DNA of 64,000 nucleotides, from positions 77,943 through 141,942 of the forward strand of contig CAZDKK010000003.1 in the NCBI GenBank assembly GCA_964506245.1, in the 5' to 3' direction. This stretch comes from CAZDKK01 sp964506245. GTDB taxonomy: Bacteria > Eisenbacteria > RBG-16-71-46 > CAIMUX01 > WJJG01. The notes under the pieces are model-generated. The model did not search any database. It was not told the origin of the DNA and saw only the letters and a program-made list of their open reading frames with translations. Below are positions 1 to 8,406 of this stretch, piece by piece. Every line of letters begins with the position of its first letter. Within the stretch, counting starts at the first letter, position 1. Both the position numbers and the translations under genes were made by a program.

Positions 1-1
1 C

Positions 2-385
2 GCCTTGGTGACCGACGTGGGGCAGGCCACCGACACGCCCGATGTCGACAAGCGCCAGTACGGCCAGGTGGCGCTGGGCAAGGGGCCGGCGGTGACCGTG
101 GGTGGGCCCATCCTGCTGGAGATGTACGAGCGGCTCATCGCCACGGCCAAGCGCGAGAAGATCGCCGTCCAGACCGAGACCGCGCCGATCCGCAGCGGCA
201 CCGACGCCGATGCCATCTACAGCGTGATGGCCGGCGTCGCCACGGGGTTGGTCTCCCTCCCGCTGCGCTACATGCACACGACCGCGGAGATGGCCGATCT
301 GCGCGACCTGGAGGCGATCCCGCGGATCTTCGCGGCGTTTTGCCAGGGGTTGAAGAAGGGCGAGCGCATCGCCGCGAAGATCTAA
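2..385 (+). CDS. M42 family aminopeptidase/cellulase-like peptidase, C-terminal fragment
   Basis: The reading frame is open at the left edge, so only about the last 127 codons are present and the true start lies outside the window. The fragment carries the typical end of M42 (glutamyl aminopeptidase/FrvX-type) metallopeptidases: SGTDADAI followed by a small hydrophobic stretch, then LVSLPLRYMHTTAEM, in which the His of RYMH is the C-terminal metal ligand of the family. It closes with a DLRDLEAIPRIF helix. M42 enzymes are cytosolic di-zinc aminopeptidases that form large tetrahedral assemblies and finish peptide breakdown. No signal can be judged. It converges on the deiminase gene on the other strand, with structured DNA between them. 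The family call is firm; substrate preference cannot be told. Confidence 0.85.
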   Translation, partial: ALVTDVGQATDTPDVDKRQYGQVALGKGPAVTVGGPILLEMYERLIATAKREKIAVQTETAPIRSGTDADAIYSVMAGVATGLVSLPLRYMHTTAEMADLRDLEAIPRIFAAFCQGLKKGERIAAKI

Positions 386-394
386 GGTGCACGG

Positions 395-428
395 CGGCGG
401 ATCTTGGGACCTTGCCCAAGACCCGCCG
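395..428 (+). terminator. Strong hairpin after the M42 gene
   Basis: Left arm 395-408 and right arm 415-428 pair over 14 bp with one mismatch around a 6-nt loop, starting 10 nt after the M42 stop. There is no clear T-run after it, so it is a terminator-like stem, not a canonical intrinsic terminator. It shares its core with the inverted repeat at 403-502. Confidence 0.55.
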
Positions 429-502
429 CGAGTTCCGCAGCTCGCGCCCCAGGGCGCGAGCGAGGACCTGTCTGAGCGCCGGTTTTTGGGCAAGGTCCCA
501 AG
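403..502. repeat. Perfect 16-bp inverted repeat enclosing a second hairpin
   Basis: CTTGGGACCTTGCCCA at 403-418 is exactly reverse-complemented at 487-502. Between the arms, CTCGCGCCC (441-449) and GGGCGCGAG (452-460) form a 9-bp stem with a 2-nt loop. Each outer arm lies next to ACCCGCC-type sequence, so the arms look like two copies of one short element in opposite orientation. It sits exactly between two convergent genes, which suits a bidirectional terminator or a small dispersed repeat. Confidence 0.6.
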
Positions 503-519
503 ACCCGCCCTCCCGGAAG

Positions 520-3156
520 CTAGAACAGAACGACCCTGCGCGTCACCGCATCATCCCCAGCCTGCAGCCGGTAGAAGTAGACGCCGGGCCCGGCCCGCCG
601 CCCCGCGCTGTTCGCGCCGTCCCACGCGAGCGTGTAGCTGCCCGCGGCGAGCGGCCGGTCGAGCAGCGTGCGCACCAGGCGTCCCTGCGCGTCGAAGAGC
701 TGCAGGGTCGTCGCAGCTTCAGCACCCAGCGCGAAGGTGAGCGTTGCCGCGCACCGGGCCGGGGTGGGACAGCCCGCCGCCAGGATCACCCGCGCCGCCG
801 GCTCGATCTCGGTCACGCCCGACCAGTCGATGAAGAAGCCGTCGACGGAGACGTCGTCGACATACCAGCCCTCGCGGCCCGTGGCGCTGTCGGAGCCGAA
901 GCGGAATCGGACCTGTGCGGCCTGGCCTTCGTAGGCGCCGAGGTCGAACGTGACGAGCTGCCAGTCCTGGTTGCCCGAAAAGACGGGCGTCTCGCTGGGG
1001 AAGGGCCCCGTGCCCGAGGTGTTGCGAATGCGGTAGGGATACCCGCCGTCGGGCGTGATCTGCTCCCAGCCGGAGCCGGTGTTGATCTCGACCAACCCGC
1101 CATCGTAGGCGTAGCCGGTGTAGGACGTGCTGTACTCGGCGGCGATCCACTGCCAGTAGCTGAGCTCGGTGTCGATGCCCGGGGTGAAGCTCTCGGTCAC
1201 GAGCCCCGCGTCCAGCCGGTTCGCGTAGGTGCCGGTGCCCGTCGCGCCGCACTTCCAGCTCTGCGCCCCGCCTGGTGTGTGATTGCGCAGCGTACTCAGG
1301 TGCCACTGGTCGCTGAACCCGCTCGTCACCGCGCTGTGCGTCCAGCTCGATCCCGCCTCCAGATCGGTGAAGAGGATGTTCTCCTCGGGCGCGATCAGGA
1401 AGTCGTAGAGGTCGGCCGGCGCGCTGGCCGGATCGAGCGCTTGGTTGCCGCCCACATCGAGCGCGCGCACATAGTACTCGACCAGCGTCTGCAGCGGCTG
1501 GCCGGGAATGCCGGCCTCGTAGAGGCCTCGGCCACCGCGCGCCATCGGCAGCGCGACGAACGCCCCGCCGTTCAGGCGGTAGAGCAGCTCGACCTCCTCG
1601 ATGCCGGCGTTGTCGGTGACCGTGGCCTGCACGACGTAGGGGCCGATCGTGTCCTCGGTGCTGCGCAGATCGGTCGTGCCGGTGATGACCGGCGGGGTCA
1701 GGTCGGGTGCGACGTCGAAGGTGAAGGGCGCGGCCGCGCCCACCAGGGGGTAGGTCTCGGTCCGTCCGGAGTTGTCGGAGGCCTGCACGTAGTACTCCAC
1801 CGTCGTCCCCAGTGGCTGCGCGGGGATGTCGGCATAGAAGGAGTCCGTGCCCGCGATCGACGTCATCACCTCGTAGCTGAACGCCCCCGCGCCCCCGGTG
1901 CGCCAGCAAACGCGGAGCTGGTTGGCGATGAGCCCCGCCTCGCTGTGGTCCACGATCTCGGCGGCCACACGGTAGGGCTCGGTCGTGACGGGCGTGTCGC
2001 GCAGCGGAATCGAGTAGACGTAGAGCAGCTCGAGGTCGGCGATGCCGATCGTGCGGCAGTGGAGCGCGTCGGTGGACTCCCACGATCCGGTGAACCCGAG
2101 CACCTCGTAGCCCGGCATGGCTGCCTGGTAGGTGGCCAGCGCCTCGTCGTCCCACTGACTGCCCGTGATGGGTACGAGCACCTTGTTGTTGAGGATCAGG
2201 GAATTCGTGTAGGGCTCATTGTTGGGCGTATAGACGCGGACGACCTCGTACGGCCAGCCGTAGGAGCTGGTCTGCGAGGCGAAGTAGGCGGCGGTTTCCT
2301 CGAGCTCGTCGTATTGAGCGTGCGTGACGGGCACGGAGCGGATGAGGATCTTGTCGACGGCCAGGAACTTGCCCCAGCAGTCGATATGGTCGATGTAGGT
2401 GGCGTTGGGATCGGGGACCACGTGGTAGGTGTGGATCCCCAGATACTCCCGGACCATCTGGTCGATCTGCGCCGGGGTCTGGCCCGGGTTCTCCTCCCAG
2501 ACCAGGGTGGTCGAGGCGGCGATGCCGTGACCGTCGCTCATGTAGTTGCCGCCCGCAGTGATCAGCTCCGGGCCATAGGCGGAGATGCCGAGGAAGTTGG
2601 CGAAGAGCGTCGGGATCGCGTCGTCATTGGGCCGCGGCCGGTTGTAGATGGTGTCGATGATGCTGCAGTCGTGATCGTTCTCGTAGATGAACCAGGGGCC
2701 GTAGTCGCGCGTCCAGTAGGAGTCGCTGTTGGCGTTGAAGAAGACCACGTGGCTCATGTTGACGCCGGCGCCCTGGAACGCGCTGTAGGCCGCCGACTGC
2801 TGGCCGGCGGTCACGACGCAGTAAACGATCACGTCCTCGGCCAGCTCGCGCACGATGGCGGTGCTGATGCCCAGGGGATAGCGGATCAGGACGCCCTGCA
2901 TGCGGTCGAACTCGGCCGTGTCGCGCACGGGCTGCGAGGTCGGTGGCGGCGTGGAGCGGTGGCCCATCCCGATCTGGTCGAGGATGAGCATCTCCTCGGG
3001 CGTCAGCTCGTGGGGCAGGGAGATCACGCCCTCCGGCGAGCGGGCGGCGTCCAGGTAGGTCTGGGCGCGGGCCGATGTGCCGAAGAACGTGGCGAGCAAG
3101 GCGATGGCGGCCAGGAGCCGAGCGGTCAGGGCAAGGACATCCTTGGTGCGACGCAT
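520..3156 (-). CDS. Secreted peptidylarginine/agmatine deiminase-like protein with C-terminal sorting domain
   Basis: The product is 878 aa from the ATG at 3156; a G-rich stretch precedes it and the signal peptide (residues about 8-32) begins just after it. Residues about 80-400 match the PAD_porph guanidino-deiminase family. TRDYGPW (about 149-155), the His-x-Asp of HIDCWGKF (257-264), YTNSLILNN (from about 316) and the catalytic Cys of LHCRTIG (about 367) are all present, so the enzyme looks active. Two Ig-like domains follow, then a jelly-roll segment of the kind seen in M6 proteases, and a final FlgD-like domain ending in GVYFYRLQAG. Family members hydrolyse agmatine or peptidyl-arginine to the citrulline/carbamoyl form; export and the multidomain tail favour a protein substrate, as for Porphyromonas PPAD. 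That substrate is inference. Confidence 0.8.
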   Translation of the reverse strand: MRRTKDVLALTARLLAAIALLATFFGTSARAQTYLDAARSPEGVISLPHELTPEEMLILDQIGMGHRSTPPPTSQPVRDTAEFDRMQGVLIRYPLGISTAIVRELAEDVIVYCVVTAGQQSAAYSAFQGAGVNMSHVVFFNANSDSYWTRDYGPWFIYENDHDCSIIDTIYNRPRPNDDAIPTLFANFLGISAYGPELITAGGNYMSDGHGIAASTTLVWEENPGQTPAQIDQMVREYLGIHTYHVVPDPNATYIDHIDCWGKFLAVDKILIRSVPVTHAQYDELEETAAYFASQTSSYGWPYEVVRVYTPNNEPYTNSLILNNKVLVPITGSQWDDEALATYQAAMPGYEVLGFTGSWESTDALHCRTIGIADLELLYVYSIPLRDTPVTTEPYRVAAEIVDHSEAGLIANQLRVCWRTGGAGAFSYEVMTSIAGTDSFYADIPAQPLGTTVEYYVQASDNSGRTETYPLVGAAAPFTFDVAPDLTPPVITGTTDLRSTEDTIGPYVVQATVTDNAGIEEVELLYRLNGGAFVALPMARGGRGLYEAGIPGQPLQTLVEYYVRALDVGGNQALDPASAPADLYDFLIAPEENILFTDLEAGSSWTHSAVTSGFSDQWHLSTLRNHTPGGAQSWKCGATGTGTYANRLDAGLVTESFTPGIDTELSYWQWIAAEYSTSYTGYAYDGGLVEINTGSGWEQITPDGGYPYRIRNTSGTGPFPSETPVFSGNQDWQLVTFDLGAYEGQAAQVRFRFGSDSATGREGWYVDDVSVDGFFIDWSGVTEIEPAARVILAAGCPTPARCAATLTFALGAEAATTLQLFDAQGRLVRTLLDRPLAAGSYTLAWDGANSAGRRAGPGVYFYRLQAGDDAVTRRVVLF

Positions 3157-3202
3157 GGTGAATCCCCCGCGTGACGCAGACCTGAGATTCGCGAACCCAT
3201 TC

Positions 3203-3212
3203 ATTTTACCAC
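3203..3212 (-). promoter_or_regulatory. Extended -10 promoter element of the deiminase gene
   Basis: Read on the minus strand this is TG-G-TAAAAT, an extended -10 hexamer (3203-3208 plus TG at 3211-3212), 47 nt upstream of the ATG. No convincing -35 hexamer is visible. Confidence 0.4.
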
Positions 3213-3264
3213 GCGGACTGCCCCGGCCGGAAACGGGAACTGCCTTCGGCGATTGAAGTTCCGG

Positions 3265-4899
3265 TCAGCGCAGCGCGTACCGGGAGGTCCAGGAGATGCC
3301 CGTCCGGATGACGCGGATCCGGCCATTGGCTGCCAGGTGCTCGAGCAGCCGGTGGAGGATCACCGTGTCCTGGGGCACGCCCAACCGCTCGGCGATCTCC
3401 GTCGCGGTGTGGGCCTCGATGTCCAGCTCGCGCAGCAGCGCCAGCGCCCGCGCCTGCAGGCCGAGGATCCGGCCGGCCGCCTTCTTGCCGGCCTCGACCC
3501 CGGGCTGGTGATAGGCGTTGACGCGGATGAGCCCGGCGTAGAGCCCCACCGCGCGCTCGTAGAGGGCGATCAGCGCCCCCAGGCTCATCTCGGTCACCTC
3601 GGGGATGGTGATCGTGATCGAGCCGCGTCCCGCCTCCGCCAGCGCCTCCTGCGTGCCGAGCAGGAAGGCGTGCAGGTAGTCGCCTGAGGTGATCCCCGGC
3701 TCCACCTCCACGGAAGGGCCCACCCGATCGCGCAGAACCTCGATGAAGGTCACGAAGAAGTTGTCCGGGCCCTCGCGCAGCTGCTGGACGAAGGCGTGCT
3801 GATCGGTCGTGCCCTTGTTGCCGTAGACCACGAGGCCCTGATGGACCTCCCGCCCTTCGAGGTCGCGGGCCTTGCCCAGCGACTCCATGACGAGCTGCTG
3901 CAGGTAGCGGCCGAGGAGCAGCAGCGAGTCCTTGTAGGGCAGCACGACCATGTCACGCTCGCCCCGGCCATTGCCGGCCAGATACCACATCAGCGCGAGC
4001 ATGGCTGCGGGATTGGCGCGCAAGTCGTCGCGCCGCGTCAGCTCGTCCATGCGCCGGGCGCCTTCGAGGAAAGCCTCGATGTCGAGCCCCTGGAGCGCCG
4101 CGGGCAGCAGCCCAACCGCGGACATGACCGAGGTGCGCCCGCCGACCCAGTCCCACATCGGGAAGACGCGCAGGAAGCCGCATTCGATCGCCAGCGCCTC
4201 GAGCGCGCTGCCCTCCTGGGTGATCGCGACGCAGCGGGGACCGAAGGCCAGCCCGCGTTGCTCGAGCACGCGGCGCGTCTCGAGCATCCCGTTGCGCGTT
4301 TCCTTGGTCGTGCCCGACTTCGACACGATCACGATCAGCGTGGCCGCCAGGCCGGAGCCCAGCTCGCTCAGGATCGCATCGATGCCATCCGGATCGCAGT
4401 TGTCCATGACGCGGGTCGCCATCGGGCAGTCCGGGCCGGCGAGCGCATCGTAGATGAGCTGCGGGCCGAGAGCGGAGCCCCCGATGCCGATGAGGAGCAG
4501 GTGGCGGAAGCGTGCAGGCGCGGGGCCGGTGGCGTCGGCCGGCGGATGGATCTCCCCCGTGTGGATCTTCTTGGCGAAGTCGTGGATCTCCTCGCGCGCG
4601 CGCCGGATCGCGGCCCGCATCGCCGGCTCGGGCGCCAGATCATAGGAGCGCAACCAGTAGTGGCCGACGCGCCGCTTTTCGTCCGGGTTGGCGATCGCGC
4701 CCGCTTCGAGCGCGCGCATCTCCGCCAGCGCATGCTGGACCAGGCCCGCGCCGCGATCGAGGTCCTCTTCCCCGAACAGCATGCGGCTCACGTCGAGGCG
4801 GAATCCGAGCACCGACTCCTCGATCGCGAAGCGGCGGAATCGGTCCCAGAGATCGGATCCGGACACCTGGGGACCCAGAGATTGCGGTTCGCTCTGCAT
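3265..4899 (-). CDS. pgi: Glucose-6-phosphate isomerase with C-terminal winged-helix-like extension
   Basis: The product is 544 aa, a cytosolic enzyme interconverting glucose-6-phosphate and fructose-6-phosphate. The ATG at 4899 follows GAGGAGGG and is preferred over an upstream in-frame start. The sugar-phosphate-binding SIS motifs are clear: LLIGIGGSALGPQL (about 135-148) and SKSGTTKETRNGM (about 193-205). VNAYHQPGVEAGKKAA marks the end of the core. The last 65 residues (about 480-544) add a helix-turn-helix-like unit with TATEIAERLGVP followed by LLEHLAANG. Comparable tails occur in some cyanobacterial-type Pgi proteins, so this is a variant form, not an accident. No neighbouring glycolytic gene is present. 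A phosphoglucose/phosphomannose isomerase is the alternative, but length and motifs favour Pgi. Confidence 0.93.
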   Translation of the reverse strand: MQSEPQSLGPQVSGSDLWDRFRRFAIEESVLGFRLDVSRMLFGEEDLDRGAGLVQHALAEMRALEAGAIANPDEKRRVGHYWLRSYDLAPEPAMRAAIRRAREEIHDFAKKIHTGEIHPPADATGPAPARFRHLLLIGIGGSALGPQLIYDALAGPDCPMATRVMDNCDPDGIDAILSELGSGLAATLIVIVSKSGTTKETRNGMLETRRVLEQRGLAFGPRCVAITQEGSALEALAIECGFLRVFPMWDWVGGRTSVMSAVGLLPAALQGLDIEAFLEGARRMDELTRRDDLRANPAAMLALMWYLAGNGRGERDMVVLPYKDSLLLLGRYLQQLVMESLGKARDLEGREVHQGLVVYGNKGTTDQHAFVQQLREGPDNFFVTFIEVLRDRVGPSVEVEPGITSGDYLHAFLLGTQEALAEAGRGSITITIPEVTEMSLGALIALYERAVGLYAGLIRVNAYHQPGVEAGKKAAGRILGLQARALALLRELDIEAHTATEIAERLGVPQDTVILHRLLEHLAANGRIRVIRTGISWTSRYALR

Positions 4900-5004
4900 G
4901 GCGGCTCCCTCCTCAGGCCGGCGGGCGATGCATGGGCGCGAGCATAGACCGGGTGGGGGAGCGGGGGAAGCTCGGGCTGACAGCACGCTCGCACGGGGCA
5001 TGAA

Positions 5005-5036
5005 GAGAGGCCCCCCCCTTGCGGGGGAGGCCTCTC
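5005..5036 (-). terminator. GC-rich hairpin downstream of the cysteine-rich protein gene
   Basis: Arms 5005-5018 and 5023-5036 pair over 14 bp with one mismatch around a 4-nt loop. It lies 56 nt past the stop of the minus-strand gene at 5092 and upstream of pgi. Only a TTC follows, so termination is plausible but not proven. Confidence 0.55.
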
Positions 5037-5091
5037 GTGGCAGTCAGGCGCTTCGGAGGCTGCTAGATGGCAGCTCCCGGATCAGACAAAA

Positions 5092-6132
5092 CTAACGATA
5101 CATGTCCTTGATCTGGCCCCAGCTGGTGTTCTCAGCCGGAGTGTAGATCTCGCAAGGGTTCGGGTCGCAGCTGACCCACTCAGGATGCCAGTAACCGGTG
5201 CACGCGGCCTGGAGACCGATCACGCAGTCGTGCTCAAAGCAGCACACGGCTTCGCAAGGATTCGGCTCGCAGGTCGTGCTCGGGCCCTGGAACACACCTT
5301 GAACCAACTCGCAGTTGGCCTGCATCATGACATCGCAGATGCCGCCGATGCAGCAGGCACCCGGCTGCTCGCAAGGATTGGGATCGCAAACGGTCCCAGG
5401 ACCCTGCCACTCGCCACCGGCCGCATTGCAGTCAGCTTCGAACATGACTTGGCAGGCGCCCAACGGCTCGGGCAGGCAGCAAGCTCCCTCGACCGGCACG
5501 GGCGGCCACTCGGGGATCACCGGAGGAACCGCTGAGCCGGCGCCCATCACACCACGGTAATCCGGGTGCACCATGTACGAAATCGGCGGATTCTGCGTAT
5601 TGCTCATACCGCAGAAACCCGTCGGAGGATCGACATCGATGGGGATTTCCGTGGTGAGGCCACCGCCGGGGTAAGTGTAGCCAGCGAAGTAGTAGACCGG
5701 AACGAAGTTGCCATTCCAGGGCGTGCCCGTCGTGACGAACGCGGTGCCCTCGTTCGGGCCAGGCCAGCCAGGTGTGGGGATCTCAAGGAATCCCGCCGGA
5801 GCGCACACACCGGCCTCGGCCAACCCGTAGGCGGCCACGTTGTAGCTGCCCAGACCGAACTCGGTGCCGGCCCAGATCTTGCCCTCGAGTGACCACGCAG
5901 CCAGGACGAACCAGAAATGGGCTTCCCCGTCGTACGGCAGCGAGGTGTCCACCTGCAAGCGGTCGGTGATCGGAATGTACTCATTGCACCAACCGCTCGC
6001 TGGCGGATCCGACGAGTAGACGAGAGCGTCCTGTGCATGCGCGAAAAACACGCCATCGCTCAGGTTGTTCACGTCTGCCCACGCGGCTGCCGCCAAGCCG
6101 AGCAGCGCTAGTGTAAGAAGCACCTTTCTCAT
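5092..6132 (-). CDS. Secreted protein with three cysteine-rich CC...NPC repeats
   Basis: The product is 346 aa, starting at the ATG after a perfect AAGGAGGT. A signal peptide (MRKVLLTLALLGLAAAAWA) is followed by a roughly 190-residue domain I do not recognise, rich in Trp, Tyr and Pro. Three repeats of about 33-40 residues follow. Each starts with CC (GACCL, GACCI, AVCC), has two spaced cysteines and ends with CDPNPC or CEPNPC. Six cysteines per repeat suggest disulfide-stabilised modules outside the cytoplasm. The gene looks less GC-rich than its neighbours and has the best promoter in the window, which suggests high expression. No catalytic motif is seen and no function is assigned; a structural surface or envelope protein is a guess. 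Confidence 0.75.
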   Translation of the reverse strand: MRKVLLTLALLGLAAAAWADVNNLSDGVFFAHAQDALVYSSDPPASGWCNEYIPITDRLQVDTSLPYDGEAHFWFVLAAWSLEGKIWAGTEFGLGSYNVAAYGLAEAGVCAPAGFLEIPTPGWPGPNEGTAFVTTGTPWNGNFVPVYYFAGYTYPGGGLTTEIPIDVDPPTGFCGMSNTQNPPISYMVHPDYRGVMGAGSAVPPVIPEWPPVPVEGACCLPEPLGACQVMFEADCNAAGGEWQGPGTVCDPNPCEQPGACCIGGICDVMMQANCELVQGVFQGPSTTCEPNPCEAVCCFEHDCVIGLQAACTGYWHPEWVSCDPNPCEIYTPAENTSWGQIKDMYR

Positions 6133-6340
6133 TTGAGTTGACCTCCTTAGCGCTTACCATAACCACTGATGCAGAATCAGATCCGGGAAGGAACCCACTC
6201 CCCCTCGGGAGCCTTCCCCCTCTTCACCGCCACCCAGAACTGAGGACTCCGGAAATGGTGCCTCTCCATGGGTCCTTCGGCGGGACAGCCCTCCGTCAAA
6301 CCCTTATGAACCCTCATGGCACCTGTTGGGGCTCACGGAA

Positions 6341-6368
6341 AGTATAGCACGCCCGGGGGGCGTTTCAA
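6341..6368 (-). promoter_or_regulatory. Strong sigma-70-type promoter with extended -10
   Basis: On the minus strand TTGAAA (6363-6368), a 16-nt spacer ending in TGC, and TATACT (6341-6346) give a near-consensus promoter. It implies a leader of about 200 nt before the cysteine-rich protein's ATG at 6132. The rest of 6133-6499 holds no gene that I can support. Confidence 0.6.
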
Positions 6369-6499
6369 ACGATTTCTTGCCTCCCGTGGGGATGGCGTCC
6401 GCCGGGGGGGAATCGCCCTAAATGTGATTTCCCAAAACGGTTGTCCCCCGTGATGGCTGGCTGGTTCCTGCCCAAGGGTGAGGCCCGTGCAGGCCGCGC

Positions 6500-7510
6500 C
6501 TAGGCCTCGGAACCGCCTGGCGCGGCGTCCTCGGCATAGCCCCGGGAGAGGTGGTAAATCCCTCGATCGAAAAAGAGTACGAGCCGCCGATCCAGCTCCA
6601 ACCCCCGGTAGAGGTCGATCGGCCGCTCCCAGACCCCCTGGTCGCGGGCCAGGGTCCAGATCGTCTTGCGCAGCAGCATGAGCGAGCTCAGGAGTTCGTG
6701 GAGCTCGACGTTCCCGGCCCGCCGGCGCGCCCCCAGAGCGCGGAAGAAGGTGCGCACCTCCGCGCGCACGTCGGCCCCCGACCACCAGTGGCTGAACCGC
6801 GCCAGAATCGCCGCCGCCTCGCTCGCGAGCTGCTGCTCGTCTAGCCGCGCGTAAGCCCGTGTTGTCGGATTGCCCCGCACCTCGGCGCCCCACAGCCGCG
6901 CGACCTCGGCCGCGCGATCGCGCACGAGCGTGAGCAATGCGTCGGAGAGCAGAGGGCTGGGCTGCTCCCGCTCCAGCAGGGCGAAGGAGTCCTGGATCGC
7001 CCAGTCGTCGGCGTGGGCACGGCGGCACGCTTCGATCGCCTTATCGTTGGCCGTGAAGGCCAGCGGCGGATGGTCGTCGAACGCGAAGTACCCCACCTCG
7101 GCCGCATCGTCCCCGGCAGCCTCGGTGCCGCCCGTCTTCTCGACCTCGAAGGACACGGTGAGGAGGTCGCCGTAGTGGTCGCTGATGAAGGAGTCGGCAT
7201 CGAGCAGGCGCACGACGCGCCCCGTGATCCCCGCCTCCTCGCGCAACTCGCGCAGCGCAGCCTCGGCGATCGTCTCGCGCACCTCGGCGAATCCGATCGG
7301 GAGGCACCACATGCCGGCTTGGGGGTCGTTGCGGCGCTTGACGAGCAGCACCTCGCGGCGCGCGTTGAGGACGACCGCCGCGGCCACGGGCAGCGGGTTG
7401 CGGTAGGCGATGAAACCGCACGCGGGGCACACCTCGCGCTCCGCGCCTTCCACGACGCGGCGCACCAGGGTGGCCGCGCACTGCGTGCAGTAGCGAACCA
7501 CCATTGTCAT
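6500..7510 (-). CDS. Nudix hydrolase with N-terminal zinc ribbon and C-terminal RsbRD-like helical domain
   Basis: The product is 336 aa; the ATG at 7510 follows GGGAGGG. Residues 8-31 form a CxxC...CxxC zinc ribbon as in NudC-like and related Nudix proteins. The Nudix box is complete at about 73-95 (G-x5-E-x7-REL-x-EEAGI), so hydrolysis of a nucleoside diphosphate-X compound is expected. From about residue 175 to the end runs an all-helical domain with LW-x-AEV, ELHELLSSLMLLRKTIW and VLFFDRGIYHLSRGY. This resembles the helical N-terminal sensor domain of RsbRD/stress-sensor proteins; that assignment is by pattern only. It overlaps the upstream methyltransferase gene by 4 nt (ATGA), so translation is probably coupled. 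The joining of these two domains is unusual. Confidence 0.82.
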   Translation of the reverse strand: MTMVVRYCTQCAATLVRRVVEGAEREVCPACGFIAYRNPLPVAAAVVLNARREVLLVKRRNDPQAGMWCLPIGFAEVRETIAEAALRELREEAGITGRVVRLLDADSFISDHYGDLLTVSFEVEKTGGTEAAGDDAAEVGYFAFDDHPPLAFTANDKAIEACRRAHADDWAIQDSFALLEREQPSPLLSDALLTLVRDRAAEVARLWGAEVRGNPTTRAYARLDEQQLASEAAAILARFSHWWSGADVRAEVRTFFRALGARRRAGNVELHELLSSLMLLRKTIWTLARDQGVWERPIDLYRGLELDRRLVLFFDRGIYHLSRGYAEDAAPGGSEA

Positions 7511-8337
7511 CGTTGTCCCTCCCGAGTCTGACCGTGAGGCCGCGGATGCAGGCACCAGAAGCAAGCGTCGTCCTTCTCCACAACCAGGGCACCGTCGGCC
7601 GCCAGGTGGCGCGCGATCGAAGCACGCATGCTGGCCAGCGCCACCGCTTCGTCCCCGCCCGCGGGGGTGAGGAGGGGGAGTTTGAAGGCGACGTAGGTCA
7701 TCAAGTCATCCATGTCGGCCGGCCCGAAGCGGAGCGCGTTGACGTAGTCGCGGCGTTCGACGGTCCGAAACCACCCGCGCAGCAGCCGCTCGGCGTTGCC
7801 CGCGCAGAAGCACTGGATCAGGTCCGGCAGCGCGCAGCCCGCGGCCGGAACGCCCGCCGCGGCGAGCAGCGTGGCAAACGAGTTCTCAGCGTGGGTCAGA
7901 ACGAGCATGCGTCCCGAGGGATGCAGGACCCGCACCGCCGCGGGCAGGGCCTCGACGAAGAAGTAGAGCGCGTAGGTGCAGAGCACGAGATCGAAGTGAG
8001 CCGCAGGCCACGGCAGGGTCCGGTCAATCAGGAGCGGCCGAAACGCCCCTCGGTAGCCCGCGGCCGCGATCGCGGCGAGATAGGGCCCCTCGTTGGCGTC
8101 GCAGGCGTCCACGCCGGTGATGCGCGCCGCGGGGTGTAACCGCCCCGCGAGGGCCGCGACCATGAATCCGAAGCCACAGCCCAGGTCGAGGACCTCGCGC
8201 ACGGCGGTCAGGTCGGTCCCGCCCAAGGCGAAGTCGCGCGGATCCTCACGGTTCGTGGAATGGCGGCGGATGATCTCCGAGATCGCCCGATGGACCGCGG
8301 GATTCCCGAACGGGTAGAGGTTGGCAACCGGCTTCAT
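7507..8337 (-). CDS. Class I SAM-dependent methyltransferase
   Basis: The product is 276 aa. The Rossmann motif I is VLDLGCGFGFMVAAL (about residues 49-63), followed by the acidic ITGVDACDANEGPYL segment and FDLVLCTYALYFFVEALPAAVRVLHPSGRMLVL, matching motifs II to IV of class I methyltransferases. The substrate is not evident. It is the upstream partner of the zinc-ribbon Nudix hydrolase, and the two genes overlap by 4 nt, which suggests a shared task such as modification or clean-up of a small metabolite. Cytosolic; no signal peptide. Confidence 0.82.
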   Translation of the reverse strand: MKPVANLYPFGNPAVHRAISEIIRRHSTNREDPRDFALGGTDLTAVREVLDLGCGFGFMVAALAGRLHPAARITGVDACDANEGPYLAAIAAAGYRGAFRPLLIDRTLPWPAAHFDLVLCTYALYFFVEALPAAVRVLHPSGRMLVLTHAENSFATLLAAAGVPAAGCALPDLIQCFCAGNAERLLRGWFRTVERRDYVNALRFGPADMDDLMTYVAFKLPLLTPAGGDEAVALASMRASIARHLAADGALVVEKDDACFWCLHPRPHGQTREGQR

Positions 8338-8406
8338 GGCGACGCGATTATCCGCCGCCGCCGCGAAACCGGCAAGTGCGCCCGCCGCAGCGCTCCGCGC
8401 CCGCGA

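Noticed and set aside
340..3174. Very long plus-strand reading frame opposite the deiminase gene
   Set aside because: It is antisense to a gene with clear domains and a signal peptide; its protein is Arg/Gly/Ala-rich low complexity typical of GC-rich shadow frames.
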